Shown one piece after another: positions 15,644 through 25,048 of a stretch of 64,000 nt of DNA (position 1 is the first letter of the stretch; the number at the start of each line of letters is the position of its first letter). Source of the DNA: Bradyrhizobium lupini (lineage in GTDB: Bacteria > Pseudomonadota > Alphaproteobacteria > Rhizobiales > Xanthobacteraceae); the NCBI RefSeq assembly GCF_040939785.1, contig NZ_CP162553.1:6467001-6531000 (forward strand). The letters run 5' to 3'. Made by a program: the position numbers and the translations under genes. Under the pieces are notes generated by a model. That model had not been told where the DNA came from. It made no database searches and saw nothing but the letters and a program-made list of their open reading frames with translations.

Positions 15644-16405
15644 TCAGGCCGGAACGTCGGCGAGCTTCTCGATCGCCGACTTGTGCATGTCACTCTGCTG
15701 CTGGAGCAGGTTGGCGATGGCGGTGTAGCTGCGCATGACTTCGACCATGCGGCTCATCTCACTGACCGAGTTCACATTCGACTTCTCGACATAGCCCTGC
15801 TGCACGGTCGACTTGGTGTCGGCCTGCGGGACCGCGGAGCCGATGTCATAAAGGTTGGCGCCAAGCTTGGTCAGCTTGGCCGGATCGTCGAAAGAGGCCA
15901 TGCGGATCTTGCCGCGGATCGAATCGTTTTTGGCCGTGCCCTCGAGCACCGTGACGGTGCCGTCCGGCGCGACGTTGATGTCGTGGTCGGTCGGCTGGAA
16001 GGTGATCGGGCCGCTGGTGCCCAGCACGAGGTTGCCGTCGGAGGTGACGAGCTGGCCGGTGCTGTTGAGCGAGAATTTTCCGTCGCGGGTGTAGCGCTCG
16101 GCGCCATTGGCCTGAACCGCGAAATAGGCGTTGCCGCTGATCGCCATGTCGAGCGGATTCTTGGTCGGCTCCATCGGCCCCTGGCCGACGTCGCGGAAGG
16201 TGCCGCGGTCCTGCACATAGGAGACCCGGCGGTCGGAGCCGACGAAATTGTCCTCACGCGCGTTCGAGTTGAGGTACTCCTCGAACAGCGAATGATCGGC
16301 CTTGAAGCCGTTGGTGTTGGCGTTGGCGACGTTGTTGGCGATGACATCCATCTGCCGTTCCAACGTCATCTGTCGTGACAAGCCGATCAGAAGCGCGTTC
16401 TGCAT
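15644..16405 (-). CDS. flgF: Flagellar proximal rod protein FlgF
   Basis: 253 residues of the FlgBCFGE rod/hook family, closest in layout to FlgF: MTLERQMDVIANNVANANTNGFKADHSLF, NPLDMAISGNAYFAV, and the C-terminal SEMSRMVEVMRSYTAIANLLQ. First gene of the minus-strand flgF-flgG-flgA-flgH operon, divergent from fliL. Forms part of the proximal rod in the periplasm. Confidence 0.95.
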   Translation of the reverse strand: MQNALLIGLSRQMTLERQMDVIANNVANANTNGFKADHSLFEEYLNSNAREDNFVGSDRRVSYVQDRGTFRDVGQGPMEPTKNPLDMAISGNAYFAVQANGAERYTRDGKFSLNSTGQLVTSDGNLVLGTSGPITFQPTDHDINVAPDGTVTVLEGTAKNDSIRGKIRMASFDDPAKLTKLGANLYDIGSAVPQADTKSTVQQGYVEKSNVNSVSEMSRMVEVMRSYTAIANLLQQQSDMHKSAIEKLADVPA

Positions 16406-16783
16406 CGGAAATCTCCCCTGAGTGAGATCTGCCAGCTCGCTCTCCCAAGCGCATTGGCCGATCCCGTGAACGAGACCTCGGGTTCTCCCAAACCCTGGGT
16501 CCGGTCCTTTCTCAGCGAAACTCGTGCCAAGCTGGAAAATTGTGTAATTTCAGGATCTTGATTGTTTTTCGAGGGCGCGGAGAGGCGGCAGAAAGGGTCT
16601 GTTAGCCATGTTTACCCGGCAGATTTTTCCTAGCGAAGGCCCAATCGAAAGGTTCCGTTAACCATTATTACCGTAGCGTTTGCGCGTAAGAGGAGCACTG
16701 CGCTGGGGCATTTGTATCGCGTCACTGTCTGCCAGGAGCTTCGCTCTTTCGACCCCTTTGAGAGATGAGCGAGCGCGGCGATC
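16406..16783. promoter_or_regulatory. Divergent flgF/fliL control region
   Basis: This 378-base stretch holds no gene. It contains a GTTAACCAT element (16657-16665), also found next to the CtrA boxes before fliX and flgB, though the second half-site is poor here. A degenerate copy of the flagellar palindrome, CGGCAGATTTTTCCT, is at 16617-16631. Both probably mark the promoters of the two divergent operons. Confidence 0.5.
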
Positions 16784-17284
16784 ATGGCAGAGAATGAAGC
16801 GGAAGGCGGCGCAGCCGCCGACGGCGCGGAAGCCGCTCCGCCCAAGAACAAGTTCAAGCTGATGATCATGGTGGTGGGCCTGCTCGCCGTTCTCGGCGGC
16901 GGCGCCGCGACCTGGTTCTTCTTTTTCCGTCACGGCGACGACGAGCATCACGCCGAGGCGGCGCCTCCGCCGAAGCCGCCGTCTTTCGTCGAGGTTCCCG
17001 ACATCATGGTCAACCTCGCCGGCGCGCCGGGCGAGCGCGTGCAATATCTGAAGCTCAAGATCGTGCTGGAGCTGAAGGAAGAGAAGCAGGTCGAGGCGAT
17101 CAAGCCGACGATGCCGCGCATCACCGACATCTTCCAGACCTATGCGCGCGAGCTCCGCTCGTCCGACCTCAACGGTTCCGCCGGCATCTTCCGCCTCAAG
17201 GAAGAGCTGACCAAGCGCGTCAACGCCGCGGTTGCTCCGGTCCAGGTCAGCGCGGTGCTGTTCAAGGAAGTTGTGATCCAGTGA
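16784..17284 (+). CDS. fliL: Flagellar basal body-associated protein FliL
   Basis: 166 residues: a short cytoplasmic N-terminus, one transmembrane helix (about 26-48, LMIMVVGLLAVLGGGAATWFFFF), an Ala/Pro linker and a periplasmic FliL domain (PDIMVNLAG, then LKLKIVLELKEEKQVEAIKPTMPRITDIF). FliL rings surround the stator and strengthen torque. First gene of the fliL-fliM-DUF6468-motE operon. Confidence 0.95.
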   Translation: MAENEAEGGAAADGAEAAPPKNKFKLMIMVVGLLAVLGGGAATWFFFFRHGDDEHHAEAAPPPKPPSFVEVPDIMVNLAGAPGERVQYLKLKIVLELKEEKQVEAIKPTMPRITDIFQTYARELRSSDLNGSAGIFRLKEELTKRVNAAVAPVQVSAVLFKEVVIQ

Positions 17285-17303
17285 GCATGACGGGCTAGGG
17301 ATC

Positions 17304-18506
17304 ATGGCAGGCACCGACCAACCAGACCAGGATGCAATTGCCGCCCAATGGGAGGCCTCGCTCGATTCCGAGGATCCCGCTGAGGCCGCGAAGGCTGCTG
17401 CGGAAAACGAACTATCCGAGACCATGGCCCTGCAATGGGCGGCCATGGTCGAGGATGGCAGCCGCGATCTCGGCGCCGGCAAGAATTCCGGCGAACGCGT
17501 GCTGTCGCAGGAGGAGATCGATAACCTCCTCGGCTTCGCGGTCGGCGACGTCACGCTCGACGATCATTCCGGCATTCGCGCCATCATCGATTCGGCGATG
17601 GTCTCCTACGAGCGTCTGCCGATGCTCGAAATCGTCTTCGACCGCCTGGTGCGGTTGCTGACGACGTCCTTACGCAATTTCACCTCCGACAACGTCGAAG
17701 TCTCGCTCGACCGCATCACCTCGGTGCGCTTCGGCGACTACATGAACTCGATCCCGCTGCCCGCCGTCCTCACCGTCTTCAAGGCCGAAGAGTGGGACAA
17801 TTTCGGCATGGCCGTGGTCGACTCCAGCCTGATCTACTCGATGATCGACGTGCTGCTCGGCGGCCGTCGCGGCTCGAGCCAGCTGCGCATCGAGGGACGG
17901 CCCTACACCACGATCGAGACAGAGTTGGTCAAGCGATTGGTCGAAGTCGTCATGGCCGATGCCGAACAGGCGTTCCGGCCGCTGTCGCCGGTGACCTTCA
18001 CCATCGACCGCCTCGAGACCAACCCACGTTTCGCCGCGATCAGCCGTCCTGCCAACGCCGCGATCCTGGTGCGCCTGCGCATCGACATGGAAGATCGCGG
18101 CGGCAACATCGAGCTCTTGCTGCCTTACGCGACCATCGAGCCGATCCGGGGCGTCCTGCTCCAGATGTTCATGGGCGAAAAGTTCGGCCGCGACCAGATC
18201 TGGGAAGGCCATTTCGCCACCGAGATCGTCCAGGCCGAGATCTCCGTCGACGCCGTGCTCTACGAAGCCGACATTCCGCTCAAGCAGCTGATGCGGTTAA
18301 AGGTCGGCGACACGCTGCCGCTGGACATGCGCGCGGATGCCAGCGTCACCGTTCGCTGCGGCGACGTCACCATCACCGAAGGACGCATGGGCCGGGTCGG
18401 CGACCGCGTCGCGATACGGGTGACGAAACCCTTGCGCAAGCCAAGTACGACACTTGCGATGTTCGAAAAGGTCGACGAGCAGAACAAGATGATGGAGGCC
18501 CCATGA
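17304..18506 (+). CDS. fliM: Flagellar motor switch protein FliM
   Basis: 400 residues. The CheY-binding motif LSQEEIDNLL, normally at the extreme N-terminus, is at 67-76, behind an acidic Ala/Glu-rich extension containing two related A-x-QW elements (13-18 and 42-48). The CheC-like middle domain (about 95-290) and the C-terminal SpoA domain (about 310-385, IPLKQLMRLKVGDTLPLDM) are complete. FliM forms the C-ring with FliG and FliN and sets rotation state. ATG 17304 has an AGGGA ribosome site; the stop overlaps the next start as ATGA. Confidence 0.96.
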   Translation: MAGTDQPDQDAIAAQWEASLDSEDPAEAAKAAAENELSETMALQWAAMVEDGSRDLGAGKNSGERVLSQEEIDNLLGFAVGDVTLDDHSGIRAIIDSAMVSYERLPMLEIVFDRLVRLLTTSLRNFTSDNVEVSLDRITSVRFGDYMNSIPLPAVLTVFKAEEWDNFGMAVVDSSLIYSMIDVLLGGRRGSSQLRIEGRPYTTIETELVKRLVEVVMADAEQAFRPLSPVTFTIDRLETNPRFAAISRPANAAILVRLRIDMEDRGGNIELLLPYATIEPIRGVLLQMFMGEKFGRDQIWEGHFATEIVQAEISVDAVLYEADIPLKQLMRLKVGDTLPLDMRADASVTVRCGDVTITEGRMGRVGDRVAIRVTKPLRKPSTTLAMFEKVDEQNKMMEAP

Positions 18507-18949
18507 ACCACTCCCTGGGAATGGCGATCGAGACGCTGGTGGCTATCCTGCTGATGCTGACCATCGTCTACTGCGTCACGCTCAACAAGCGACTGACGCG
18601 GCTGAAGGCGGACGAGCATTCGCTGAAGGCGGTCATCGGCGAGCTGATCACCGCAACCGAGATCGCCGAGCGCGCGATCGGCGGGCTGAAGCTCGCCGTG
18701 CGCGACGTCAACGAGAACCTCGGCAGCCAGCTTGCGGCGGCGACCCAGATGTCCGAGCAGCTCTACAAGCAGCTCGGCGAAGCCGACAACGTGGTGCGGC
18801 GCCTGTCCAAGATCGCAATCGCTGCGCGCCCCGTGACGAACCCGGAAACGGTCGCCGCGCCCGCAGCCAAGCCTTCATCGGCGAAGGCGGTGGCGGCTGC
18901 GGCCGAAGCCTTCTCCGAGCGCCGACGATCCAACGGTCTTGCGGCATAA
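18503..18949 (+). CDS. DUF6468 flagellar-operon membrane protein
   Basis: 148 residues: one N-terminal transmembrane helix (about 7-27, IETLVAILLMLTIVYCVTLN), then a basic patch (LNKRLTRLK), an amphipathic helical region (about 40-110) and an Ala-rich tail. It matches the uncharacterised DUF6468 family found next to fliM and motE in this group. ATG 18503 overlaps the fliM stop, so it is translationally coupled. It probably acts at the membrane near the motor, but no function is established. Confidence 0.85.
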   Translation: MNHSLGMAIETLVAILLMLTIVYCVTLNKRLTRLKADEHSLKAVIGELITATEIAERAIGGLKLAVRDVNENLGSQLAAATQMSEQLYKQLGEADNVVRRLSKIAIAARPVTNPETVAAPAAKPSSAKAVAAAAEAFSERRRSNGLAA

Positions 18950-18958
18950 AGTCAGGGT

Positions 18959-19717
18959 ATGAAGTCTTTTCGCAACATCCGCGTCATTCCGATCGTGCTG
19001 GTTGCCGTCGCTGGCCTGGCCACGCTGAAGGTCACGGGTCTTGTGATCAACGGCGGCTATGTCTTCGACTACAAGCCGAGCCAGACCAAGAAGTCGTGGG
19101 CGCAGGAGAATCTGAACTTCCCGGCCAGCCGCGAGGATCCCGATATCACGGGCTCGACCCATGGCGCGCCGAAGGAGGCGCCGAAGCCGGCCGCACCCGA
19201 CACCAAGTCCGAAGGCGCCGCGGTCAAGGAGGAAGCCCAGCCGCAGATCTCCGCCTCGGAACGGGCGATCCTGGAACGCCTGCAGTCGCGTCGCCAGGAG
19301 ATCGAGGCCCGCCAGCGCGAGATCGACATCCGCGAGAGCCTGTTGAAATCCGCCGAGAAGCGCATCGAAAACAAGGTCGAGGAGATGAAGGCGGTAGAAA
19401 CCCGTATCTCCGCGACGCAGGCCGAGCAGAAGGCCGCCGAAGCCCAGCGCATGAAGGGCCTCGTCACCATGTATGAGGGCATGAAGCCCAAGGACGCCGC
19501 GCGGGTCTTTGACCGGCTCGAGATGGGCGTGCTGATCGAGATCGCCTCGCAGATCGCGCCGCGAAAAATGTCGGACATCATGGGATTGATGTCCCCGGAG
19601 GCCGCCGAGCGGCTGACGGTCGAGATGGCCCGCAGGGCCAATGGCGGCGGCGATCAGTCCGCCTCGGCCGGCGAGCTGCCCAAGATCGACGGCAAGCCGA
19701 CGCAAAAGCCGAATTGA
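18959..19717 (+). CDS. motE: Flagellar motility protein MotE
   Basis: 252 residues with an N-terminal signal or anchor helix (about 8-30), a linker rich in Pro/Ala/Lys, a long coiled coil (about 95-165, ERLQSRRQEIEARQREIDIRE) and a C-terminal MgtE-N-like helical domain (KPKDAARVFDRLEMGVLIEIASQI, then MGLMSPEAAERLTVEMA). In rhizobia MotE is a periplasmic chaperone that stabilises MotC at the stator. It lies 9 bases after the DUF6468 gene in the fliL operon. Confidence 0.88.
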   Translation: MKSFRNIRVIPIVLVAVAGLATLKVTGLVINGGYVFDYKPSQTKKSWAQENLNFPASREDPDITGSTHGAPKEAPKPAAPDTKSEGAAVKEEAQPQISASERAILERLQSRRQEIEARQREIDIRESLLKSAEKRIENKVEEMKAVETRISATQAEQKAAEAQRMKGLVTMYEGMKPKDAARVFDRLEMGVLIEIASQIAPRKMSDIMGLMSPEAAERLTVEMARRANGGGDQSASAGELPKIDGKPTQKPN

Positions 19718-19727
19718 GGGCTCATAC

Positions 19728-19742
19728 TTAAGAAGTCCTTAA
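19728..19742 (+). promoter_or_regulatory. Predicted CtrA box upstream of the TPR-protein gene
   Basis: TTAA-N7-TTAA with exact spacing (19728-19731 and 19739-19742), starting 11 bases after the motE stop and 39 bases before the start of the TPR-protein gene. It suggests separate CtrA-dependent transcription of that gene. Confidence 0.62.
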
Positions 19743-19780
19743 TTGCCAAAATCTACAGTCTGGGGCAGGGGCCGGCAGCA

Positions 19781-22700
19781 ATGCCGGCGTGGACCGTCGA
19801 ACCGGAAGTAATGCCGCCAATGGCGCGAGACGCTGCCGCTGGATTTGTGTCGCGAGCCCGCGCCCTGGCGCGGAGGCTGTCGCGTCATGTCCGCGCGGCG
19901 CCGCTGCTGGCAGCCAGCCTGCTGATCGGCTTCACGGCGCCTGTCCGGGCGGCCGACGCGATCAGGGGCGAGGCGACTTTCTCGGCCAGCGGCGGCTTTG
20001 CCCGTCTCGTGATCAAGCTCGGGGAGGACGTCCCCTCCGAGGTTACGACGGCCGGCTCCATTCTCGTCATCCGTTTCGACCGGGCGGTCGACGTTCCCGT
20101 CGATCGCGTCCCGGAAGGCGCGCCCGACTACGTCAACTCCGCCCGCCGCGATCCCGATGGCGGCGCCATCCGCCTGTCGCTGGCGCGGCGCGTCACCGTC
20201 AACACCATGAATGCCGGCGAACGTACCTTCATCGACCTCTTGCCGGAGGGTTGGAAGGGGCCACCGCCGAGCTTGCCGATGGACGTGGTCAAGGAACTCG
20301 CCGAGCGCGCGCGCGTCGCCGAACGCGCGCTGCGCGCCCAGCGCGCCGCGGCGGAGAGTAAGAAACGGCCGCAGATCCGCGTGCGCGCGTCGGTGCAGCC
20401 GACCTTCGTCCGCTTCGTGTTCGAGATGCCGGATGGCGTCGGCGTATCCTCCGTGCTCAATGAACAGAAGCTCACGCTCGCCTTCAACGCCAACCTGAAT
20501 TTCGATCTGGCGGACGCGGTCGTCGCAGCGCCGCCGAACGTCGCCTCGATCAAGCAGAAGGCCGACATCGACCAGACCAGTGTCGAGATCGCGCTGATCG
20601 GCGATTCCGACGTGCATTCGTTCCGCGACGAGAAGAACTACGTCGTCGACATCTCCTTCCAGCCGGACAAGGGCAAGATGGCCACGTCGGCGGAAGCTGC
20701 GATCGCGCAGGCCAAGCCCGCCGCTCATGGACCGGCGCCTGCGCCTGAAAAGCCGGCGGCCGAGAAGCCGAAGGACGCGCATCGTGAGATCGCGCCGCCG
20801 ACGTCCGAGACGATCGCGCGCGAAGCCAGGATCGATGCCAAGCCCGAGGTGAAGCCGGAAGCGCCCGCCGCCATGCCGCCCGCTGAAGCGCCGAAATCGG
20901 TGCCGGCTCCTGCATCCGAAGCCGCGCCCGCTGCGCAAGCGCCCAAGGAAGCGCCCAAGGAAGTTTCGAAGTCTGTCGCGCCAGTTGCAGACGCTGCGGT
21001 CGCGCCCGCCAAGCCGGTCATGGCCGAAGCGCCTCAAGAGGTCGTGAAGGATGCTGCCAAAGAGCCGGTCAAGGAGCCCGTCAAGGCCGCGCCAGCAGAG
21101 GCGCCCGCTGCGCCGCAGCCGATTGGTGCCAGCGTCGATGTCCGCCGCGACAGCGACGGCCTGCGGGTAACTTTCCCGCTTCAGGTCGCAACCCCTGCGG
21201 CGGCGTTCCGCCGCGGCGACACCGTTTGGCTGGTGTTCGATACGGCAAAGCCGATCGACGTCGAGGCGATCCGCACCAAGGGCGGCGCGATGATCGGCGA
21301 GGTCGGCCGCGTCCCGCTCGAGAAGGGACAGGCGGTGCGCATCCGTCTCACCCGGCCGCTGGTCTATTCGCTGTCGAGCGAGGAGGTCGGCAAGCAGACC
21401 AACTGGCTCTTGACCCTCGCCGACAAGATCCAGGCGACGCCGCTGCCGCTGATGATCTCGCGCAACATCACCGACCCGGCGCTCGCCAACATCGCGATCC
21501 CCTTCGCCAATCCGGGGCTCCTGCACAAGCTCACCGATCCCGATGCCGGCGACACGCTCTATGTCATCACCGCGCAGCGGCCGGTGCGCGGCTTCATCAA
21601 GCGGCAGGACCTCGTCGATCTCGCGCTGCTGGAATCCGCGCATGGCATCGCGATCCGGCCGAATTCCGACGAGGTCGGCGTCGAGGTCGGGGCTGACAAG
21701 GTCATCCTCGGCAAAAAGGGCGGGCTGACGCTGTCCCCGGTCGACATCTCGGCCGAGCGCGCGCCGACCGCAGTGCGGCCGGTCTTCAGCCCCGAAGGTT
21801 GGCGCAAGGGCCAGTCGGAAAATTTCATAGCGCGCCAGAACGAGCTGATCACGGCGATCGCCAACCTCGAACCGGCGATGCGTTCCCTGCCGCGGCTCGA
21901 CCTCGCGCAATTCTACATGTCGCGCGCGATGTATCACGAGGCGAAGGCCGTCACCGAATTGATGCTCGCCGATCCTCTCAACAAGGAGGAGAGCGGTGCG
22001 CTGATCATGCATGCGATCGCGAGCATCCTGATCGGTCGGCCGGCGCAGGGCCTGAAGGACCTCGCCAACCCCGTGATCGGCAACAGCCACGATTCCCAGC
22101 TCTGGAAAGCGCTCGCCTATGCGCGCCAAGGCAAATGGGCGGACGCGCGCGAGAAGTTCAAGAACGTCGAATTCGCCATCGCCTCGCTACCGCTCGACAT
22201 CCAGCGCATCGTGACGATGGAGGCGATGCGCGCTTCGCTCGAGGTGAAGGACTATGCGGGCGCCTCCAAGCGCCGCAGCGAGCTCGAGGTGGTCGGCGTC
22301 TCGCCCGAGGCCGCGCCCGGCTTTGCCGTGCTGCGCGGCCGGCTTGCCGAGGCGCTCGGCCACGACAAGGACGCGCTCGACGACTACAAGTTCGCCGGCG
22401 GCTCGTCCGATCGGCCGGCTGCGGCCGAGGCCAAGCAGCTCGAGGTCGCGCTGCGGCAGAAGCGCGACGAGATCGGTAAGGAAGACGCGTTGCGCGAGCT
22501 CGAAACGCTCTCGATGACCTGGCGCGGCGACTCGATTGAGGTCAAGACGCTGCAGATGCTGTCGCAGATGTTTGCAGAGAACGGACGCTACCGGGACGCG
22601 CTCACCGCGGCGCGCACCGCGACAAAGCTGCAGCCGAACGCGGAAGCCTCGCGCCAGGCGCAAGACCTCGCCTCCGACCTGTTTACGCAGCTCTTCCTGG

Positions 22701-23566
22701 GACCCAAGGGCGACGAGCTGCCGCCGATCGAATCGCTCGGGATGTTCTACGAGTTCCGTGAGCTGACGCCGATCGGCCGCCGCGGCGACGAACTGATCCG
22801 ACGCCTCGCCGACCGTCTCGCCTCGATCGATCTGCTCGACCAGGCCGCCGAGCTCCTGCAATACCAGGTCGACCATCGCCTCGAAGGCGCGGCGCGTGCG
22901 CAAGTCGCCGCGCGCCTCTCCATGATCTATCTCGCCAATCGCAGACCCGACATGGCGATCACGGCGTTGCGCGCGAGCCGGATCAGCGACCTCTCAGGCG
23001 AGCTCAGGCAGCAACGCCTGCTGCTGGAGGCGCGTGCACAGAGCGACGTCGGCCGCCACGATCTTGCGCTCGATATCGTCTCCAACGTTACAGGCCGCGA
23101 GGTGCTGCGCCTACGCTCGGATATCTTCTGGGCGGCGCGGCGCTGGCGTGAATCCGCCGAGCAGATCGAGCTCTATTACGGCGAGCGCTTCCGTGACTTC
23201 AAGCCGCTCAACGCGGTGGAGAAAAGCGACATCATCCGCGCCGCCGTCGGTTATGCGCTCGCCGACGACTCGATCGGCATGTCGCGCTTCCGCGAGAAAT
23301 ATGCGCCGCTGATGAGCGAGAGCGCCGATCGGCTCGCCTTCGACATCGCGAGCAAACCGACCGGTGCTTCCAGCGCCGAATTTGCCGATATCGCCAAGCT
23401 GGCTGCCAGCGTCGACACGCTCGACGGCTTCCTGCGCGAGATGAAGCAGCGCTTTCCCGACGCCACCGCCCGCGCGCCGGCCTCTCCACAGGCCAAGGAC
23501 GAGTCCGACCACACCGGCTCGCTGCCCACGATCCCCGTCGTGCGCCAGATCAAGATGCCGCGATAG
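19781..23566 (+). CDS. Large secreted TPR-containing protein of the flagellar locus
   Basis: 1261 residues. After a basic leader and hydrophobic signal (APLLAASLLIGFTAPVRAAD, about 40-59), residues about 60-300 form a beta-rich region that includes an IDLLPEGWKG motif. A low-complexity Ala/Pro/Lys/Glu linker spans about 305-450, a second beta region about 455-620, and a long helical region with TPR-like repeats about 680-1170. The C-terminus is disordered. It is therefore probably a periplasmic scaffold. Position after motE and the CtrA box suggest a motor- or cell-cycle-linked role; no published function is known to me. The start at 19781 is less certain than internal ATGs at 19811 and 19820. 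Confidence 0.75.
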   Translation: MPAWTVEPEVMPPMARDAAAGFVSRARALARRLSRHVRAAPLLAASLLIGFTAPVRAADAIRGEATFSASGGFARLVIKLGEDVPSEVTTAGSILVIRFDRAVDVPVDRVPEGAPDYVNSARRDPDGGAIRLSLARRVTVNTMNAGERTFIDLLPEGWKGPPPSLPMDVVKELAERARVAERALRAQRAAAESKKRPQIRVRASVQPTFVRFVFEMPDGVGVSSVLNEQKLTLAFNANLNFDLADAVVAAPPNVASIKQKADIDQTSVEIALIGDSDVHSFRDEKNYVVDISFQPDKGKMATSAEAAIAQAKPAAHGPAPAPEKPAAEKPKDAHREIAPPTSETIAREARIDAKPEVKPEAPAAMPPAEAPKSVPAPASEAAPAAQAPKEAPKEVSKSVAPVADAAVAPAKPVMAEAPQEVVKDAAKEPVKEPVKAAPAEAPAAPQPIGASVDVRRDSDGLRVTFPLQVATPAAAFRRGDTVWLVFDTAKPIDVEAIRTKGGAMIGEVGRVPLEKGQAVRIRLTRPLVYSLSSEEVGKQTNWLLTLADKIQATPLPLMISRNITDPALANIAIPFANPGLLHKLTDPDAGDTLYVITAQRPVRGFIKRQDLVDLALLESAHGIAIRPNSDEVGVEVGADKVILGKKGGLTLSPVDISAERAPTAVRPVFSPEGWRKGQSENFIARQNELITAIANLEPAMRSLPRLDLAQFYMSRAMYHEAKAVTELMLADPLNKEESGALIMHAIASILIGRPAQGLKDLANPVIGNSHDSQLWKALAYARQGKWADAREKFKNVEFAIASLPLDIQRIVTMEAMRASLEVKDYAGASKRRSELEVVGVSPEAAPGFAVLRGRLAEALGHDKDALDDYKFAGGSSDRPAAAEAKQLEVALRQKRDEIGKEDALRELETLSMTWRGDSIEVKTLQMLSQMFAENGRYRDALTAARTATKLQPNAEASRQAQDLASDLFTQLFLGPKGDELPPIESLGMFYEFRELTPIGRRGDELIRRLADRLASIDLLDQAAELLQYQVDHRLEGAARAQVAARLSMIYLANRRPDMAITALRASRISDLSGELRQQRLLLEARAQSDVGRHDLALDIVSNVTGREVLRLRSDIFWAARRWRESAEQIELYYGERFRDFKPLNAVEKSDIIRAAVGYALADDSIGMSRFREKYAPLMSESADRLAFDIASKPTGASSAEFADIAKLAASVDTLDGFLREMKQRFPDATARAPASPQAKDESDHTGSLPTIPVVRQIKMPR

Positions 23567-23842
23567 GATCGCCGCTCCTTCTTGGCCTCGCGACAGGGAC
23601 CCGTGAGCCAGCTCTCAAGTGACGGGCAGGGCCGAAGACTATCGCCCGCGTACTCATCAACCCGATCAGTCCGCGAGGACGTAGGCCTTGTCCATTCAGT
23701 CTTTGAGACCGGACATGGCCCGTTTGCCTTTGCTAGTCGGCTGAGGGCTCCAGGTCCCTTGTGAGAAACATATGCCCCGTGAACCGATCGTAGGGCGTGG
23801 AAACAGGGAAGCAGCTAAGGCCAGCAAGCGACGTTAACGGGC
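23567..23842. other. Gene-free spacer between TPR gene and MFS gene
   Basis: I see no gene, terminator with a T-run or RNA here. The two flanking genes converge on it. A TTAA-N5-TTAA element near 23834 has the wrong spacing for CtrA. Confidence 0.5.
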
Positions 23843-25048
23843 TTAATTGAGCTTTCCCCGCACCTGATAAATTGCCGAGGCCAAGCTCGAGGCAAGCACT
23901 AGCACAAGACCAAGCCCGATCATGGGGTTGCTTGCGATCACCGCCGCAAGCGATACGCCTAGCGCCGCGGCCAACATCTGCCAGAAACCTAACAGGGCCG
24001 AGGCAGCACCGGCGCGATCGCCGAATGGCGAAAGAGCTTGCGCGCTGCAGAGCGGATTGACCATGCCCATGCCCAGCAGGAATACACATGCGCCGACAAG
24101 AAATGGCAAAAAGCGCCCGTCGAAAAGCGCGAATAGCAACACCATGCCGCCGCCGACACAGGCCAGCGCGAGACCGATGCAAATCGATCGGTCGAGACCA
24201 AGGTGCGGAACAATTCTGGTAGCGATAATGCCAGCACTAAAGACGATCATGACAGTGCCTGCGAAGAACAGGCCGAGTTGCATGGGTGTGAAGTCGAGGC
24301 CTTCTATCAAGACACGCGGCAACGCCGAAAACATTGCAAACAGCGCACCTAAGATGAGGCTAACAGTTGCGACAGGAACCAGGAAACGGCGGTCAGTCGA
24401 TAGCAACCAGTAATTCTTGGAGATCGTCGAGAAATCGAACTCGGCTCGTGGCGCGTGGTGCGTTTCTCCGAAAGCCGCAAGAAATGCTAAAGCGGCGACG
24501 ACGGCGAAGATTCCGACGAACACAAAGGCTGAACGCCAGCCAAAAAAATGATCCAGCGCGCCACCGACCAGGGGCGAGAATCCGGGCGCCGCTGCCATCG
24601 CAACCATAACAAAGGTGAGCACGCGCGCTAGCTTTTCGCCCTGGAAAAGATCTCTTGCGATAGCTCGCGAAAGGACAGACGTGGCACATGCGCCACCGGC
24701 CTGCACAACGCGACCAATCAATAGTGCCGCCAAATCATTGGCTAACGCGCACCATATGCTACCTGCGAAAAATACAGCAAACCCGATCATCACGGGTATG
24801 CGCCGGCCGAAACGATCCGACAACGGACCGACAACGAGTTGTCCGACCGCGAACATGGCGAGGAATATGGTGATAGTTGACGTTACCTGAGCGCTGGTGA
24901 CGCCTACCGCGACGGCGATACTCGGTAGCGAAGGCAACAGAATGTTGGTGGCCAACGTGCCACTCGCAGACAACGCAGCAAGAACGGCGACCTGAAGACC
25001 AAGCGGCACGACCCGAGCGAGCAGATGGTTTTCGACGTTGCTGGTCAT
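23843..25048 (-). CDS. Bcr/CflA-type MFS multidrug efflux transporter
   Basis: 401 residues with about 12 hydrophobic segments, an MFS signature loop between helices 2 and 3 (GPLSDRFGRRIPVMIG) and the Bcr/CflA-like start of helix 1 to 2 (TNILLPSLPSIA). It exports drugs or small metabolites with proton antiport. It is out of place inside a flagellar cluster, is visibly richer in A and T than its neighbours, and separates the TPR gene from fliP. These traits suggest lateral acquisition; base composition was judged by eye, not computed. Confidence 0.9.
   Translation of the reverse strand: MTSNVENHLLARVVPLGLQVAVLAALSASGTLATNILLPSLPSIAVAVGVTSAQVTSTITIFLAMFAVGQLVVGPLSDRFGRRIPVMIGFAVFFAGSIWCALANDLAALLIGRVVQAGGACATSVLSRAIARDLFQGEKLARVLTFVMVAMAAAPGFSPLVGGALDHFFGWRSAFVFVGIFAVVAALAFLAAFGETHHAPRAEFDFSTISKNYWLLSTDRRFLVPVATVSLILGALFAMFSALPRVLIEGLDFTPMQLGLFFAGTVMIVFSAGIIATRIVPHLGLDRSICIGLALACVGGGMVLLFALFDGRFLPFLVGACVFLLGMGMVNPLCSAQALSPFGDRAGAASALLGFWQMLAAALGVSLAAVIASNPMIGLGLVLVLASSLASAIYQVRGKLN

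Noticed and set aside
19739..22129. 796-codon minus-strand frame inside the TPR-protein gene
   Set aside because: Arg/Gly/Asp-rich antisense frame; the plus-strand product has a signal peptide, TPR pattern and a promoter box.
23567..23842. tRNA or other structured RNA in the spacer after the TPR gene
   Set aside because: No cloverleaf, T-loop (GGTTCGA) or conserved RNA motif could be found by eye.
23833..23845. TTAA-N5-TTAA as a further CtrA box
   Set aside because: The spacing is five, not seven, and it lies between converging genes.
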